Below are positions 52,901 through 64,000 of a stretch of 64,000 nucleotides of DNA, piece by piece. Source of the stretch: Dioscorea cayenensis subsp. rotundata (lineage: Eukaryota > Streptophyta > Magnoliopsida > Dioscoreales > Dioscoreaceae). The position numbers and the translations under genes are program-made. The stretch covers positions 29,088,420-29,152,419 of the forward strand of contig NC_052477.1 in the NCBI RefSeq assembly GCF_009730915.1, in the 5' to 3' direction. Numbering within the stretch: the first letter of the stretch is position 1; each line of letters begins with the position of its first letter. A model generated the notes under the pieces. The model ran no database searches. It was not told where the DNA came from and was given only the letters and a program-made list of their open reading frames with translations.

Positions 52901-53463
52901 TTGGTGGCGCGAGAAGTTGGAGGAATGACATTGAAAGCATTCTGAGCCTGCAAACTCTTCAAATCGATACTGAAACCACCCAGAAATAAAAACAACAACA
53001 ACAACCATGGTTTATCACCAGATAAAAGCACCGATTAACAAGATTGAAAACCTAGAAATTAGGGCAAGAACAAGAAGAAGATGAGTGCCAACCCAGTGCA
53101 GAGGAAGTAAGCCTTGACGGGAACGAAGCGGCTCTGCTTCTCCTGCTGGACCTCAAGGAGATGGTCCTGACAACCCTCGTCCTCCGAGCAGGACACAGGC
53201 GTGTGCTGTTGATCCTCCCTCCATTCAAGCTCCGGCCCGGAAGATAGGGAAGCGAGAGTTCTCGCTGCCAGGGGAAGTCGCGGGAAGAGGAGCAGGTGGT
53301 GGCGCGGCGGCGGTGGCACGACAAAGCAGCGGCGGAGTAGGGGAAAGGATGAAAGCGGCAGAGGCTGAGCTAGGGTTTGGAAAGAGCAAAGAGAGGTCTT
53401 GTTGAATGGCGAGAAGGGGGAGAAGACGATGGCTCTGAGAGCTCGAGCTCTCCAAATCTCCAT
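49966..53463 (-). CDS. DUF155 family protein, RETARDED ROOT GROWTH-like, mitochondrial
   Basis: Seven predicted exons in coding order are 53463-53093, 52969-52858, 52263-52101, 51697-51549, 51474-51323, 50319-50205 and 50106-49966, coding for 400 aa with all phases closing. The N-terminus is rich in Arg, Ser and Leu without acidic residues, as in mitochondrial presequences. The RMD1/DUF155 domain follows: VPVKAYFLCTGIDLKSL, NYVVLRFFDI, MVVFQYGSVVLFNV, VLGQSIALDYYIRQVD, then KANSNLADVILKLGVFER and WEYLRDEYELTQRFGSLDFK. Near the C-terminus is one membrane span (WLIIILISVEILISVFNIA), as in the yeast RMD1 family. Arabidopsis RRG and RRL are mitochondrial and affect root meristem growth and mitochondrial DNA. 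A start 21 nt upstream (MASLHSS) is also open. The long intron at 50320-51322 contains nothing recognisable. Confidence 0.9.
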
Positions 53464-53529
53464 TGAAGAGTGGAGGGAAGCCAAAGAGGGACGAAGGAGC
53501 TCTCAAGGGTTTTGTTTTATAATTTATTT

Positions 53530-56500
53530 TTATTATTATATATATTTCTCAAAAAAAAAATTAATAAGGTTTTTTTTTTAATTATATACATTATTTTTTT
53601 ATAAGAAATAATTCAAACAACTATTTTTTTAATTTTTTTGTTCAACTGTTTTTGGGTGAAAGATCAAAATGATCAAAAAGGTTTCACTTGTCTGTGCAAA
53701 ACATTTAGAAAAGAAAATAAAGTAAAGTAAAATATTTACAAAATTCAAACTAATAAGCTAGTAATACAATATAAAATCTCAACATCCACTGATGGTGATG
53801 ATGTTATTAAGAAAAAAAGTGACAGTTTAGTAAATGATAGTTGTGGGGTAAATTTTTAAGTGGGTGACTATACTTCTCATTTTCATCTTAATTATCAACA
53901 CCAATTTGTATCAATTTGATCATTTAACTTTAATTTAATTTTCACTTGATATACTATCAAGTGATTCGGACCACTAAATGAATGATGTGGCTCTTTTTTG
54001 ATAATATGGACACCTCCAATAAACTTAATAATGTGTCATTGGGAGAACCGACTTAGATTTTTCGAATAATTATATAATCAATTAGGGGTTGACATATTTG
54101 ATTTATTACCTAATGAAATCAAATTAAAATTGAGTGATCAAATTGATGCAAATTGAAGTTCGATGATCAAAGTGAAAATGAATTAAAGAGTTAGTGACTT
54201 CGTAAGAAATTTACTCGTCACAATAAATGATATGACAAACCCAACAATAATATGGAGGAAAACAAAGGAAAAACAATAGTACATAAAGATTTGGGTGGTT
54301 CGGTCGATATGACCTACGTCAATAGTAAAAAGATAAAGATTTCTTATTCTTCTTTTCAAATGAAAAACCAATACAGACTATACAGAAAAAATTATATATA
54401 TATTCAAATTAAAAATAAAATAATATAATATAATTCACAATGAATCAGTCCCTTGGGCAGGCCCAAAGTCCAAAAGCACACCAAAGATCTTCATTGAATT
54501 TTCTAATTTAGGATTAAACTCTTTAAATTTGGATCAAGTCATAATTCGAGTAGGGTTACCATCACAATCGAATTCAAAGCATCTCAACAATAAATAATTA
54601 TCAAAAGAATCATTCATCATAAATGATATGAGAATGAGCTTTACAGATTCAACACCTCACCCCTGATGGACCTGATCCAATCCCAATATTGATGGACTTG
54701 ATCCAATCCAATATTGAGAAATGTTTTTCCAGAATCATCAGTAAGAAACCAAGGAAACAGGGATTTTATTTAATAATTGAGATATAGTCCTCTAATTTAA
54801 TTTTTCTCGTTTTAGTGCTACATTTATTCAAAGTAACAACAACACAACATGTGATTCTGATTAATATTTGTATTTTACAAGAGTGTTCTATTATCATGCT
54901 TTTGCTACAAATGCCCTCTCATGTTAATTTAGCCAAGAAAGAATGTGAAGAACACCCACAACAACTAACTAAAATGTCTAAATATGTTTGTATATATATT
55001 TAATAAAAGCAGAAGAAAATTACAAAATTTATATATTATTAAACTAAAATACAATGGCAACGTTTTTCAAGAAAAGTCCTTAGCTCAAAAAATATATATA
55101 TATATATATATATATATCCAAGCAATTACATTGGGCCAGTTCTACTAGTTTCAATATGCAATTTGGGCCTTTCTCAGGTGTCTGCAAATACATTCTTTTC
55201 CCAAAAGACAAAAGGACCCCTTATAATTTGACTGAAAATTATAAAAAAAGAAAAAAGAAAAAGAAAATTCTCCCCACTTGTTAAATTTGAATAAATGTTT
55301 CTTGTTTGAAATTCAAATTTGAAAATAATTAAAATGAAGGTATACGGTGGTCCAGATTTTTTAAGTATTATAACTAGTTTAAAGTTTGTGACTTTTAAAC
55401 CATCGAGTCAAATTAAAAATATATATATATATATAATTATCATTTTTTCTCATTAAATTTGATAAATTAATTAATGAATATTACGTGCATATAATGGTCA
55501 AGATCTAAAATAATAATAATAAATATTAAGACAAATTTTAAATTCTAAGTCCTGTTTGACCTAGCAATGGTAATCGGTTGTGGATGTACGCTTACAACCC
55601 CAATCCTTTGTGCGCTATATGAAGTTGCACAGATTAGACTATCGAATTTCTAATCCGTGTGTACTTCCATTATTTTATATGCCCTTTAACATTTGTTAAA
55701 AAATAAAATAAAAATACTAATCTAAAATTCCAAATCCACATCACAAACTTCATCAAAACTTCTCTTTTAAGCAAAATTTGGACTCTTTTACTGCATGATT
55801 GAAGATGCTTGAGGCACTTCAAAGATGCAAATTTCCTTTTGATTTCATTGAATGGAAGTCACTATTAAGGAATTCTATCTGAAAAAAGAAAATAGCAACT
55901 AAGAAAAGACTTCCAAAATGGCAAAATGGTGGTCATGCTCTGTTGTTTTCATTCCCAAGATGCCATTCTTCACAATTTTCATGTTTTTGTTTTTTCTTCT
56001 TTTTATCCATTCAAAAATTAATTTAAAGTTCAAATCATTTGTCTCTCAATCAAAATTGTAGACTCTTATTTTGTTTTTATTGATTAATGAGTCTTTTTTA
56101 CAGATTAGAAATCAAAGTTGATACCTTTTACAAAGGTATGTTTTCCATCTATAATGGATTCTTGGTACTTGGTTGAACTCATTGTCAGCTTTGTTTTTCT
56201 AATAAAAAGGGGATAGATTGGTCCTTTGATTTGATCCTTCATTCAAGCAAATCAAACAAAGTGTTTCAAATTGGGAATAAAGCAAATCAGGGAATAAGAA
56301 TTGAAAGCTTTTTTGAGTCTCTTGTTTGTGAATTTTCAAGAGAATTTGTAAGTTTCCTTTGGATTTTCATATTACTTTAATTGTGATATATTGAGAAAAG
56401 AGAAGGTTGTTTTGAGAAAACAAAAAAGATGAGCTAAATATAATTTTTACATTGAGTAAGATAAAAATCTGATAATAAATAAAAACTTGTGGTTTTTTAC

Positions 56501-57263
56501 TTGTTATATATAGTGTCTTTAAATATATTATTATGCACCCCATTGATTTTTTTTTAAAAAAAATCATGTCACTTGGAATTAATAAAAAAAATTGCCATAA
56601 ATTTAAAAGTGAAACTTTTTTAGGTACTTTTTTTAGGGTTAAACTTTTAATTTAAATTTTTTTGCTTGCTTGCCCAGCAAAAATAAGAAATTATTTATAT
56701 GTCTGTGTAAAAAAATGGTATTTGCTCATACATATATAACCTTTCAAATCATTCTTATTTGGTTGTATGAACCTTTGATAAAAGATTAAGTAAAAGATTT
56801 TATAATTCTAATCATTTATTTAGTCAAAAATCACAACTCTTTATTTTTTTTTCATTTTTACTATATTTAGCTTATTTTTCAAAATTAAATCGAAATTAAA
56901 GAGAATTTGAAATCCATATTTACTGTTTATAAGCATGTCCCTCTAAAATTGGAGTATTTGCTTGAAGAGGACCATTATTAAAAAGGGTCTCTGTCCTTTA
57001 TAAATGCTCCAAAATTCAAAACATGTGATAATTGCTATAAATTATATTATTTAATTATTATTTGAATTTGTCCAAGTATACCCATTCTAACACCAATAAT
57101 TGTTTTCATGGTAAAATTACCTTTTCAACCCTTTGATTTAGTCTTAGATTCTCATTTACTATAAATATATACAATCCCTATCACATTATATCATTTAAAA
57201 AAAAATATTGCATATGTTTCATGTTCTTTTTACCTGCATACCATTTAAAAGTTAAATATATAA

Positions 57264-57270
<7 letters not shown>
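53530..57270. other. Long AT-rich gene-free region
   Basis: There is no supported gene. Contents are AT tracts (55089-55116, 55423-55435), scattered A/T homopolymers, and a possible retroelement-derived stretch near 54180-54700. The open frames are short and low-complexity. Confidence 0.5.
54180..54700. mobile_element. Possible LTR-retroelement-derived fragment (fossil)
   Basis: The stretch includes GTGGTTCGGTCGATATGACC and a CAACACCTCACCCCTGATGG segment, of a type I associate with long terminal repeats or leaders of plant Copia-like or short LTR elements. No matching second end or coding part is visible here. Family and age cannot be fixed, and the assignment is weak. Confidence 0.22.
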
Positions 57271-57316
<46 letters not shown>

Positions 57317-57319
<3 letters not shown>

Positions 57320-57870
57320 GAGAAAAAGTAATCTGGGGACGCTAACAGGAACATCCCCAGATAAATAAAAAAAGCGTTGAGAGGAGAACTTAAGAGGAGA
57401 TAGATGACGTTTAAAGAAATGATCCAATGAGCACGTGCCTGCTACTGTATAAATATTGTCAGAACATTATACTGTCACATACTCATCATCGAGGATCGAT
57501 CAACGTTCTTAAATTGCATTCTAATTTAAGTTCTGAGATTGGCTCCCTGATCTGTCTTAGCATTCATTATATGAGAACACGAGTAGAGTGTTCACATGAT
57601 GACTAATTTAAATAAAGAGAAATGTGTAAATAAAAGTGAAAATGTAGGATTTATTTTATTTACTGTTGTGATTGAAGATAGGATGGTTAAGATGAAAACA
57701 CGGTTTATCTCTTTTTATGTACTATTTAGTAACTAACTGTTGTTTATAATACTGTTTCAAAAAAAATATTTATATAATGAATGATGTTAACCATTGAATT
57801 TCAATCTAACTCTTTGAAAAATAATATCCGTAATAAATTATCTACAAAATTTAGTGGATAACTGACCCTC

Positions 57871-57872
<2 letters not shown>
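57317..57872 (-). mobile_element. (AT)n-flanked, hairpin-ended non-autonomous element
   Basis: The element sits between two (AT)n tracts (57277-57314 and 57881-57908). One end has a perfect 9-bp-arm hairpin at 57331-57362 (ATCTGGGGA with TCCCCAGAT). The other end, read on the minus strand, repeats the start of the 42088 fragment (TTACGGATATTATTTTT, GATTGAAATTCAATGG). There is no ORF. The arrangement recalls rice Micron elements, which insert into (TA)n microsatellites; that likeness is inference. Confidence 0.5.
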
Positions 57873-57908
<36 letters not shown>

Positions 57909-57914
<6 letters not shown>

Positions 57915-59500
57915 ATATATATATCATGTATTATATTATATATATATATTTTTTTGTGCATGTGCACGTATACCCCTTAAAAGATGTGAATTTAACCGTG
58001 CTTGTGTGAATTAATTTGTATGCCGCTACCTCACCTAGACGGCTAGACTGATGTAGAGCATATAACTCACACTGGTGAGTCAAATATCTAAAAAAAACTT
58101 ACTTATATGCAAATTTATGTGTGTGTATATATATTTACAAATCATGCTTATTTTATTTTTATATATTTTTCAATAAAAATCAACTAAAAATTTTATCAAA
58201 ATTAAACTATCATTTAATTTGGTTTTTATTTTCATATCTAAACGCAACAAATTAAATAAAACCAACAACTTCTTATTTAATTGGCATCGAACCTTTTTAC
58301 TAAAAGAACAGAATTTAAAATCTAGTATATATAAGGTGAGAGCACAAGTACATTCCATCCTCTGCACCACCCTAACTCATAGCTTGTCCACATTTCGTCA
58401 AAAAAAAAAAAGAATGTACAATAAAATTTATAAATTGATTTATATACCAATAAGCAAATAAAAGTATTGAAAAATATAAAAAAAAATTATTATTATTATA
58501 ATCATGAAATATACAAGTACTTTTATAAGAGAATTGAGTCCCTCAAATGCCATGGTCTAGATTCCATATAGTAGGTTTGTGCATTGCTCTCTTCTCGAGT
58601 TACATAGTAAGGAATGATAGAGAGATTTATATTTAAAAAATCATTAAATTATTGTAATCGGTGTACTTTTGTATTTGTATGTCTTTTGAAGAATTTCTCC
58701 TGAAGATGTTATTAAACTACAGTAATTGGTACATTTTGTACCATATTTATGTTTGGATAAAATTTGTAAAAAAAAATAATAATAATAGTATTTTTATGGG
58801 GGTTTTTTAAGAAGAAAAAATAATTAAGCAACTGAAAGAGCAACGAGGTCCACAACTTTAGGAAAAGGAAAATAAGACATTAAAAACGATTGAGAAATGT
58901 GGGGCATAGCGTGGCAAATTTCTATTGGATGAGGGATTTAAGAAGAGCCAAATGAAAGCAAAGGCGATGGGACTGAGCGATCCACCGGGTCAAACCGGGC
59001 CCAGCCGGTGGCCGGTCTTTGTCTGTACACGGGTGGGCTTTCCAGAAGGGGATAAAAAGTTTACATACGAGAATAGCCGGTTCGACATTGCGAGGTTACC
59101 GGATGGGGAAAGTTTTCATTGTCTTCTTCCTCCTCCTCCTCTCCACCGTCCATATCCTACGGTTCTGATTTCATCTTATCTTTTTCCCATTTTAAAAACC
59201 CACTCTTTTATATATTTAATAATAATAATAACGAGAATAATAATAATAATAGAGACTAAGGTATCCTTCTCTTGACAAGATAATTACTAAATATGTTACT
59301 AATTCTTCTACTTGGTAAACTAAAGTCAAGAACAAGTCTAATTAGAAATAGAACTAAATACTTGTTACTCTATTTGAATCTCACTATTTCCTTTCTTCCC
59401 CACTCAGGTACTTCAATAGATATTACACGGAGATAGAAAAAAAAAGAGTTTAGTCGGTAAATAAAACACTAAATAAAAGGCTATTAATTTTTTTATTCTT
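57909..59500. other. AT-rich spacer with one GC-rich island
   Basis: Mostly AT-rich. The exception is about 58960-59120, a GC-rich island (CCGGGTCAAACCGGGCCCAG, GGCCGGTCTTTGTC) with an open frame at 58925-59275 that matches no family I know. It could be a captured gene fragment, a transposon end or a promoter. Confidence 0.4.
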
Positions 59501-60230
59501 TGTTTTTATAAGGACTCTAGGTGCCAATATATCTTTTCATGATAAAGAAGATTTGGTTCTGTAATTGTCATACTATATCTTCTTGCTTTAATAACTAATC
59601 TTATATGTTTATATAAACTAATTAAAGAAATTAAAAAATCTGGAGTAATATACACTAATTCCATGTTTTCATTCATATATACTTCTATTGGAGCTATTAT
59701 ATCATCAATAGTGTTATCAGAGTGACTTGGTCTACCAGACTTAATAATACTTTTGTTCCCAATCCATTTCCATGCATTCAAATAATTCCTACTAATATTA
59801 AACCCATGTGATCTATTGTATAATTTGTTTCAATAAATTCATTATATGAATCTTCATAGATTAGATCTAATAAGACTTGAGTATCTTCGCATGGACTACA
59901 TATTTGGACTTCACTACAATGTTCATATAATTTATTTTTAAATTAAAATTTACCATGTTAATAAAGTTGTTCTCCTAGAATTAATTGTACATTTTTTTCT
60001 CTTATCATATCTATTTGTTTTTGAGGTGGCAATAGCTTTTTTAAAGTTCTAATATGTTTTTTTATTTCCTCTAGACAAAAATTCCATATTGAAAATCTTC
60101 TTATATGATCTATATTTTTCATGACTCTTACAACTTGTTGTTCATCCATCATCCTATCCATTACTCTAAGATCCATTTTAACAATATCTAGCTTGTAACT
60201 TATCCTACTTTAATTCTAAATCTTTTTTCC
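59500..60230 (-). mobile_element. Broken coding relic, possibly pararetrovirus-like (fossil)
   Basis: On the minus strand several pieces with protein-like composition follow one another. I cannot place them firmly. Some phrasing recalls plant pararetrovirus (Caulimoviridae) polyproteins, but this is a guess from memory. The relic is broken in several places and looks old. No terminal repeats are seen. Confidence 0.25.
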
Positions 60231-60559
60231 ACACTTAAAGATAATTTTTAGCAAAATCTATTTCTTCAACTCATTCTAAATCCCTAAAATAGACTTTCTT
60301 TTAAAATAAGAAATTCATATACTTTTTCTAACCAAGTTAATTGTTGTTCTCTTTTATTTGATCTCCTTTTATTGCATTAGACATATATCCGCAAGCTTCA
60401 TGCATCATTTAAAAAATAAAGAAATGCAATGGATAGTTGTAAATGCTGGTAAATTATAAAACCTACATTTTTTATTTGTTAGTGTTGCCTTACTTTTTTT
60501 TATGGTGTTTTATTCAAACTACTCAAGAACTACTCATGATTTTAACTATTGGTATGGTC

Positions 60560-61290
60560 CAGTGTGAGAATAAGACATAAAAGCGACAAGGTGGTTAGAC
60601 AACATACCATGGGAGAAGTGGGCTCAAGCCTTTGATACTAAAGCTCGAAGATATAGCCATATGACTACTAATCTTGCTGAATGTGTTAATTCAATATTAA
60701 AGGGCATAAGGAATCTTCCTATGGCAACTTTAGTTAAATCGACGTATTTTTGATTGGTTGAGTTGTTTGTTAGGAAAGGTGTATGAGCACAATCAACAAT
60801 TAGCATGTAGTATTTATGTTTGTCAATTTGATTTTGAAAAAAATTATTTTATAGTAGACAAAATGCCCCACCACAATATGGTGGTGTTGCTGATAGTTAT
60901 TGCATTGATTTGAGGGCACGATGGTGCGATTGTGGTAAGTTTTAAACACGTCATTTTCCCTGTCGCCATGTTATTGCAACATGCACTTCCATCCATCTAC
61001 ATTGGAAGGAATATGTTGATAATGTGTGCAAGCTTGAAACAATTTTTAATGCATATCACAAAGAGTTTCAAGTTGTATCAAACGAGGGACATTAAAACCC
61101 TTATAATGGTGAATGTATATGTCTTAACCTTATGACACGAAGACCTTTGAAGGGATGCTCCAAATCCATGAGGATTCATAACAAAATGGATATACAAGAA
61201 GGCGGTCAACCAAAGCGTTGTGGTATATGCCGCAATGAAGGACATACCCATAGGAATTGCCCCAATGGACCTGGTTCTAGTAGTTAGTCT
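60560..61290 (+). pseudogene. Mutator-like (MuDR-type) transposase, 3' part
   Basis: Translation in pieces gives WEKWAQAFDTKARRYSHMTT then NLAECVNSILKGIRNLPM, the C-terminal side of the MULE transposase domain. Next comes a SWIM zinc finger near 60925-60985 (ARWCDCGKF, then RHFPCRHVIATC, the CxCxnCxH pattern) followed by WKEYVDNVCKLETIFNAYHK. It ends with a CCHC knuckle near 61213-61262 (CGICRNEGHTHRNC). This order (transposase, SWIM, CCHC) is that of plant MULE proteins. The frame is broken by at least three stops or frame changes (for example a stop after STYF near 60750 and another within the SWIM finger near 60943), and the N-terminal half is absent. It is an inactive remnant. Confidence 0.8.
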
Positions 61291-61299
61291 TAATGTTGC

Positions 61300-64000
61300 A
61301 AACATAGTGTAGTTGTTGTAATATTTTATAAAATATGTAACTGTTTTTCATTTATTTGGAATATGATATAATTTTGCCATAAATGATGACGAACATTATT
61401 AAAATGAAAATGAAAATATTTCAAATGTGTAAGAGGAAAAAAAAAATTCAAGAAACACTATATAATTATTAAAAACTTGGTTTAAAAGCTATTTATTTAA
61501 TATTGTTACATCCACATAAAATTAATGATAAGAAAATAACACATACGAAAAAGTAAGTGTCCCAAATAAAACAAAATACGTAATACAATAATCTATCATC
61601 TACTGGTGCTTGTGGAATGCCTTGAGCATATACAATACGTAATACAATAATCAATGATATGTGTTCGTTTTGATTCTGTAATAATGCCATCTAAAAAAAT
61701 AAATTAAAATTGAAGGAAGAGAAGAGAAAGAGAGGAAGATGAAGGTGTGGTAACGTGATTTGACATGCTAGTTTTTTTAATAGGGTTTGAAAAAAATTGT
61801 AATAAAAAAAAAGAGATTAAAAATATAAAAAAATTTTATATTAAAAGCTATTAAAAAAATACATAATTGTACTAAAAAGCATTTCATGGGTTAAAATGTA
61901 AAATTGTAAGAAAAAAATAAAAGAGTGAAAATAGTAAAAAACTTGACCGTTTATCTGACGCACTGAGAATTTTGATAATTTTTTAAATTATGTATTTACA
62001 TAATTAAAAAATATAATATTTATTAAAAAATCATAAATTTGTGAAGTATAAATCACAACAAATAAGAAGAAAAAATAAAGTGCCTTTTTCATACAAAATA
62101 AAAGGACAATCCAATACTCCATACATTGTTAGATATTACATGATGTGAAGTTTCCCTCTAAAAGCATGCATGATGGCGTAAAAGACGCATTTTAGGTATA
62201 TTTTGAATGTTTTGTGGTGCGGTAGCGATTGTAGATACTAAAAAATACATACATTGTAAAGAGGGCCAAAACAGTATAACAAAATTTCATTGGGACTAAC
62301 CGAGAAGATGAAAAAATTTGAGTACTAGAAAATTTTTTCATATTATTACTATTGTTAAGTGATTTTTGGCTATCAGTATGAAATTTTTGCTTTGTTTTAT
62401 TTTATTTTAACTTTTCAAAAATTCAATACATAAACACTTATGCATAAAATAAAAATCTATTTAAATTGATTAAAACTATATTCACATTCCTCAATTTGAA
62501 ATTTCTTCAATTTCCAAAACACGGAAGAAATATTTTGAAGTAAAAGAATACAATGTGATATCACTATTTTTGTTATATATCCGGCACCTATTATATTGAA
62601 CATTGTAAAACTATAATAAGTAAAATCAATAAAAATACATGAGCATGTTGATATCAAGACAAAAACAAAAGCTCAAATTTATTATTGTTGTTATTATCGT
62701 CATTATTGTGTTCTTATGTCTTAATTAACTACACTTTCATAGAATTGTTACTCACCCTAATATTTTTTCTCCAAACTTTCAAGTTGATGGCTGGAATCTT
62801 ATCTGTTGTTTGTCTATATATTATATATATATATATTTTTTAAAAAATCTTTCTAAACTTTCATTGTGAAACTTGGCAAATAATGTGAATGGTATCTTGG
62901 ATTGCAATATATACACACACATATATCTCCTAGAAAACGTGGCCTTCTCATGTAATTAAAAATAAATAAATAAGCCTAGCCGTGAAAAACATTATCTTTT
63001 GGAAAAGAAGTAAAGAACCGTGGCCATCTTGAGCAACTTAAAAAGGTCCAAAGGAGCACACCATGGCATGTGAAAGAACAAGCCTTTATCACACTCATGT
63101 ATGATGTATTTATTTATATATATATATATATATACAAAATTTTATTCAATTATTTCTATTTTACATTTACATTTCAAATCACACCAATTAGTTAAATTTA
63201 TCTTATTACAAAATGAACAATTTTTTTGCTTGCCAAAACCAAAACTTTACTAGTAAAAATGATTTTAAAGTTTTTTTTTTTTAAAGGTTGCTTTTAAAGT
63301 TTTAAACCACAAAGACATATATAAAAAAAAACAAAAAACAAAGAGCAATAAAAAGCAATGCTTTAAAATAATTAACATGATGTTGATCAATAATGGAAGT
63401 ATTATGTATATATATATTAAATTTTTTTTTTTAAAGGATGATTGACAAAAATGGAATCCTATTCCTATCATTAGGTTACATAAAAGTCTTGGTTTAGATT
63501 TCATATGGTTTAATATCACTTTCCATCAATCTTGTATGCCATTTGAAGAACAACTTTAGTGGTGCCACCCTTACTTTCTATTACATATACGGTTGTGACT
63601 CTCATTGGAGTTTTTTATAAAAAAATATATTATTGTTGTTAGGAGCCTAAGCATGAACTATTGCTTTTTATTAAGATAATAAGAGCGTCCATATGTTCAA
63701 ATATTTATGAATTATTGTGAGATTTTGACATTACATGGTTGTTGTTGGGTTATATATATATATATAATTTGTTATGTTTGATTGATTTAATAAAATATAA
63801 ATTTAGATAAATAGATGAGATTTTAGACTTGAAAGTTTATATTGAACAAAATTAATCTAGATATTTTTTTTTACAATTCCACAATTTTTTATTTAATTTT
63901 GTCTAATTAATTTTTTAGTGTGAATTATAAAAATGGCACGTGACTAAATAAATAAATTAGATAAATTATATATTATTAAAACAATAATTTTGGATATAAA
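61300..64000. other. AT-rich gene-free end of window
   Basis: I see no gene, RNA gene or clear transposon. AT tracts occur at 62818-62836, 63117-63134 and 63751-63767. The open frames are short and low-complexity. Confidence 0.5.

Noticed and set aside
53225-53506. Alternative frame at the start of the DUF155-like gene (MRAPSSLFGF)
   Set aside because: It is out of frame with the downstream DUF155 domain. The chosen frame has a mitochondrial-type presequence and joins exon 2 in phase.

Overview
This is a nuclear segment of a flowering plant. Genes are split by short GT-AG introns, intergenic DNA is very AT-rich with long (AT)n tracts, and every recognised gene belongs to a plant family. The MAP kinase N-terminus, C-terminus and 369-aa length look most like monocot MPK3-type kinases (rice MPK5/MPK3), so a monocot is my best guess. 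That guess rests on family memory, not on a search.

Layout: 0.4-6.6 kb is a decayed L1-type LINE. Ten host genes follow: a PWWP-domain chromatin protein (+, 7.6-10.5 kb), an NF-YB subunit (+, 12.3-15.6), an ARP1/RBM24-like RRM protein (+, 18.9-21.7), a triose-phosphate-translocator-family nucleotide-sugar transporter (+, 23.0-25.7), an uncharacterised Ser/Pro-rich 661-aa protein (-, 26.4-29.8), a Dof transcription factor (-, 32.0-32.9), an arogenate/prephenate dehydratase (-, 37.0-40.5), an MPK3-like MAP kinase (+, 42.6-45.4), a cytosolic ascorbate peroxidase (-, 46.4-48.6) and a DUF155/RETARDED ROOT GROWTH-like protein (-, 50.0-53.5). The last 10 kb has no host gene that I can support. It holds relics, including the 3' half of a Mutator-type transposase. 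I rebuilt all exon-intron structures by hand from splice sites, phase and family sequence; none has transcript support here.

The genes do not form a pathway. They are an ordinary eukaryotic mix of chromatin and transcription (PWWP, NF-YB, Dof), RNA binding, Golgi transport, phenylalanine synthesis, stress signalling (MPK3) and peroxide removal (APX).

Points that stand out: (1) five of the ten genes carry single-base insertions, six in total, all +1 and each placeable beside an identical base, three of them reading GGGTGC where GGTGC is expected; these look like consensus errors rather than real gene death. (2) NF-YB has a 6-nt coding microexon. (3) A relic of plastid 16S rDNA lies at 36.07-36.39 kb on the minus strand. 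(4) A non-autonomous Mutator-like element at 34.70-35.59 kb has GC-rich terminal inverted repeats and a perfect 9-bp target duplication. (5) Tandem repeats in introns of the transporter and kinase genes have periods near 165-180 bp, and the transporter's copies carry the 3' splice site and head of the next exon. (6) Several elements sit against (AT)n tracts and have terminal hairpins, recalling rice Micron elements. I did not find a clearly new biological system.
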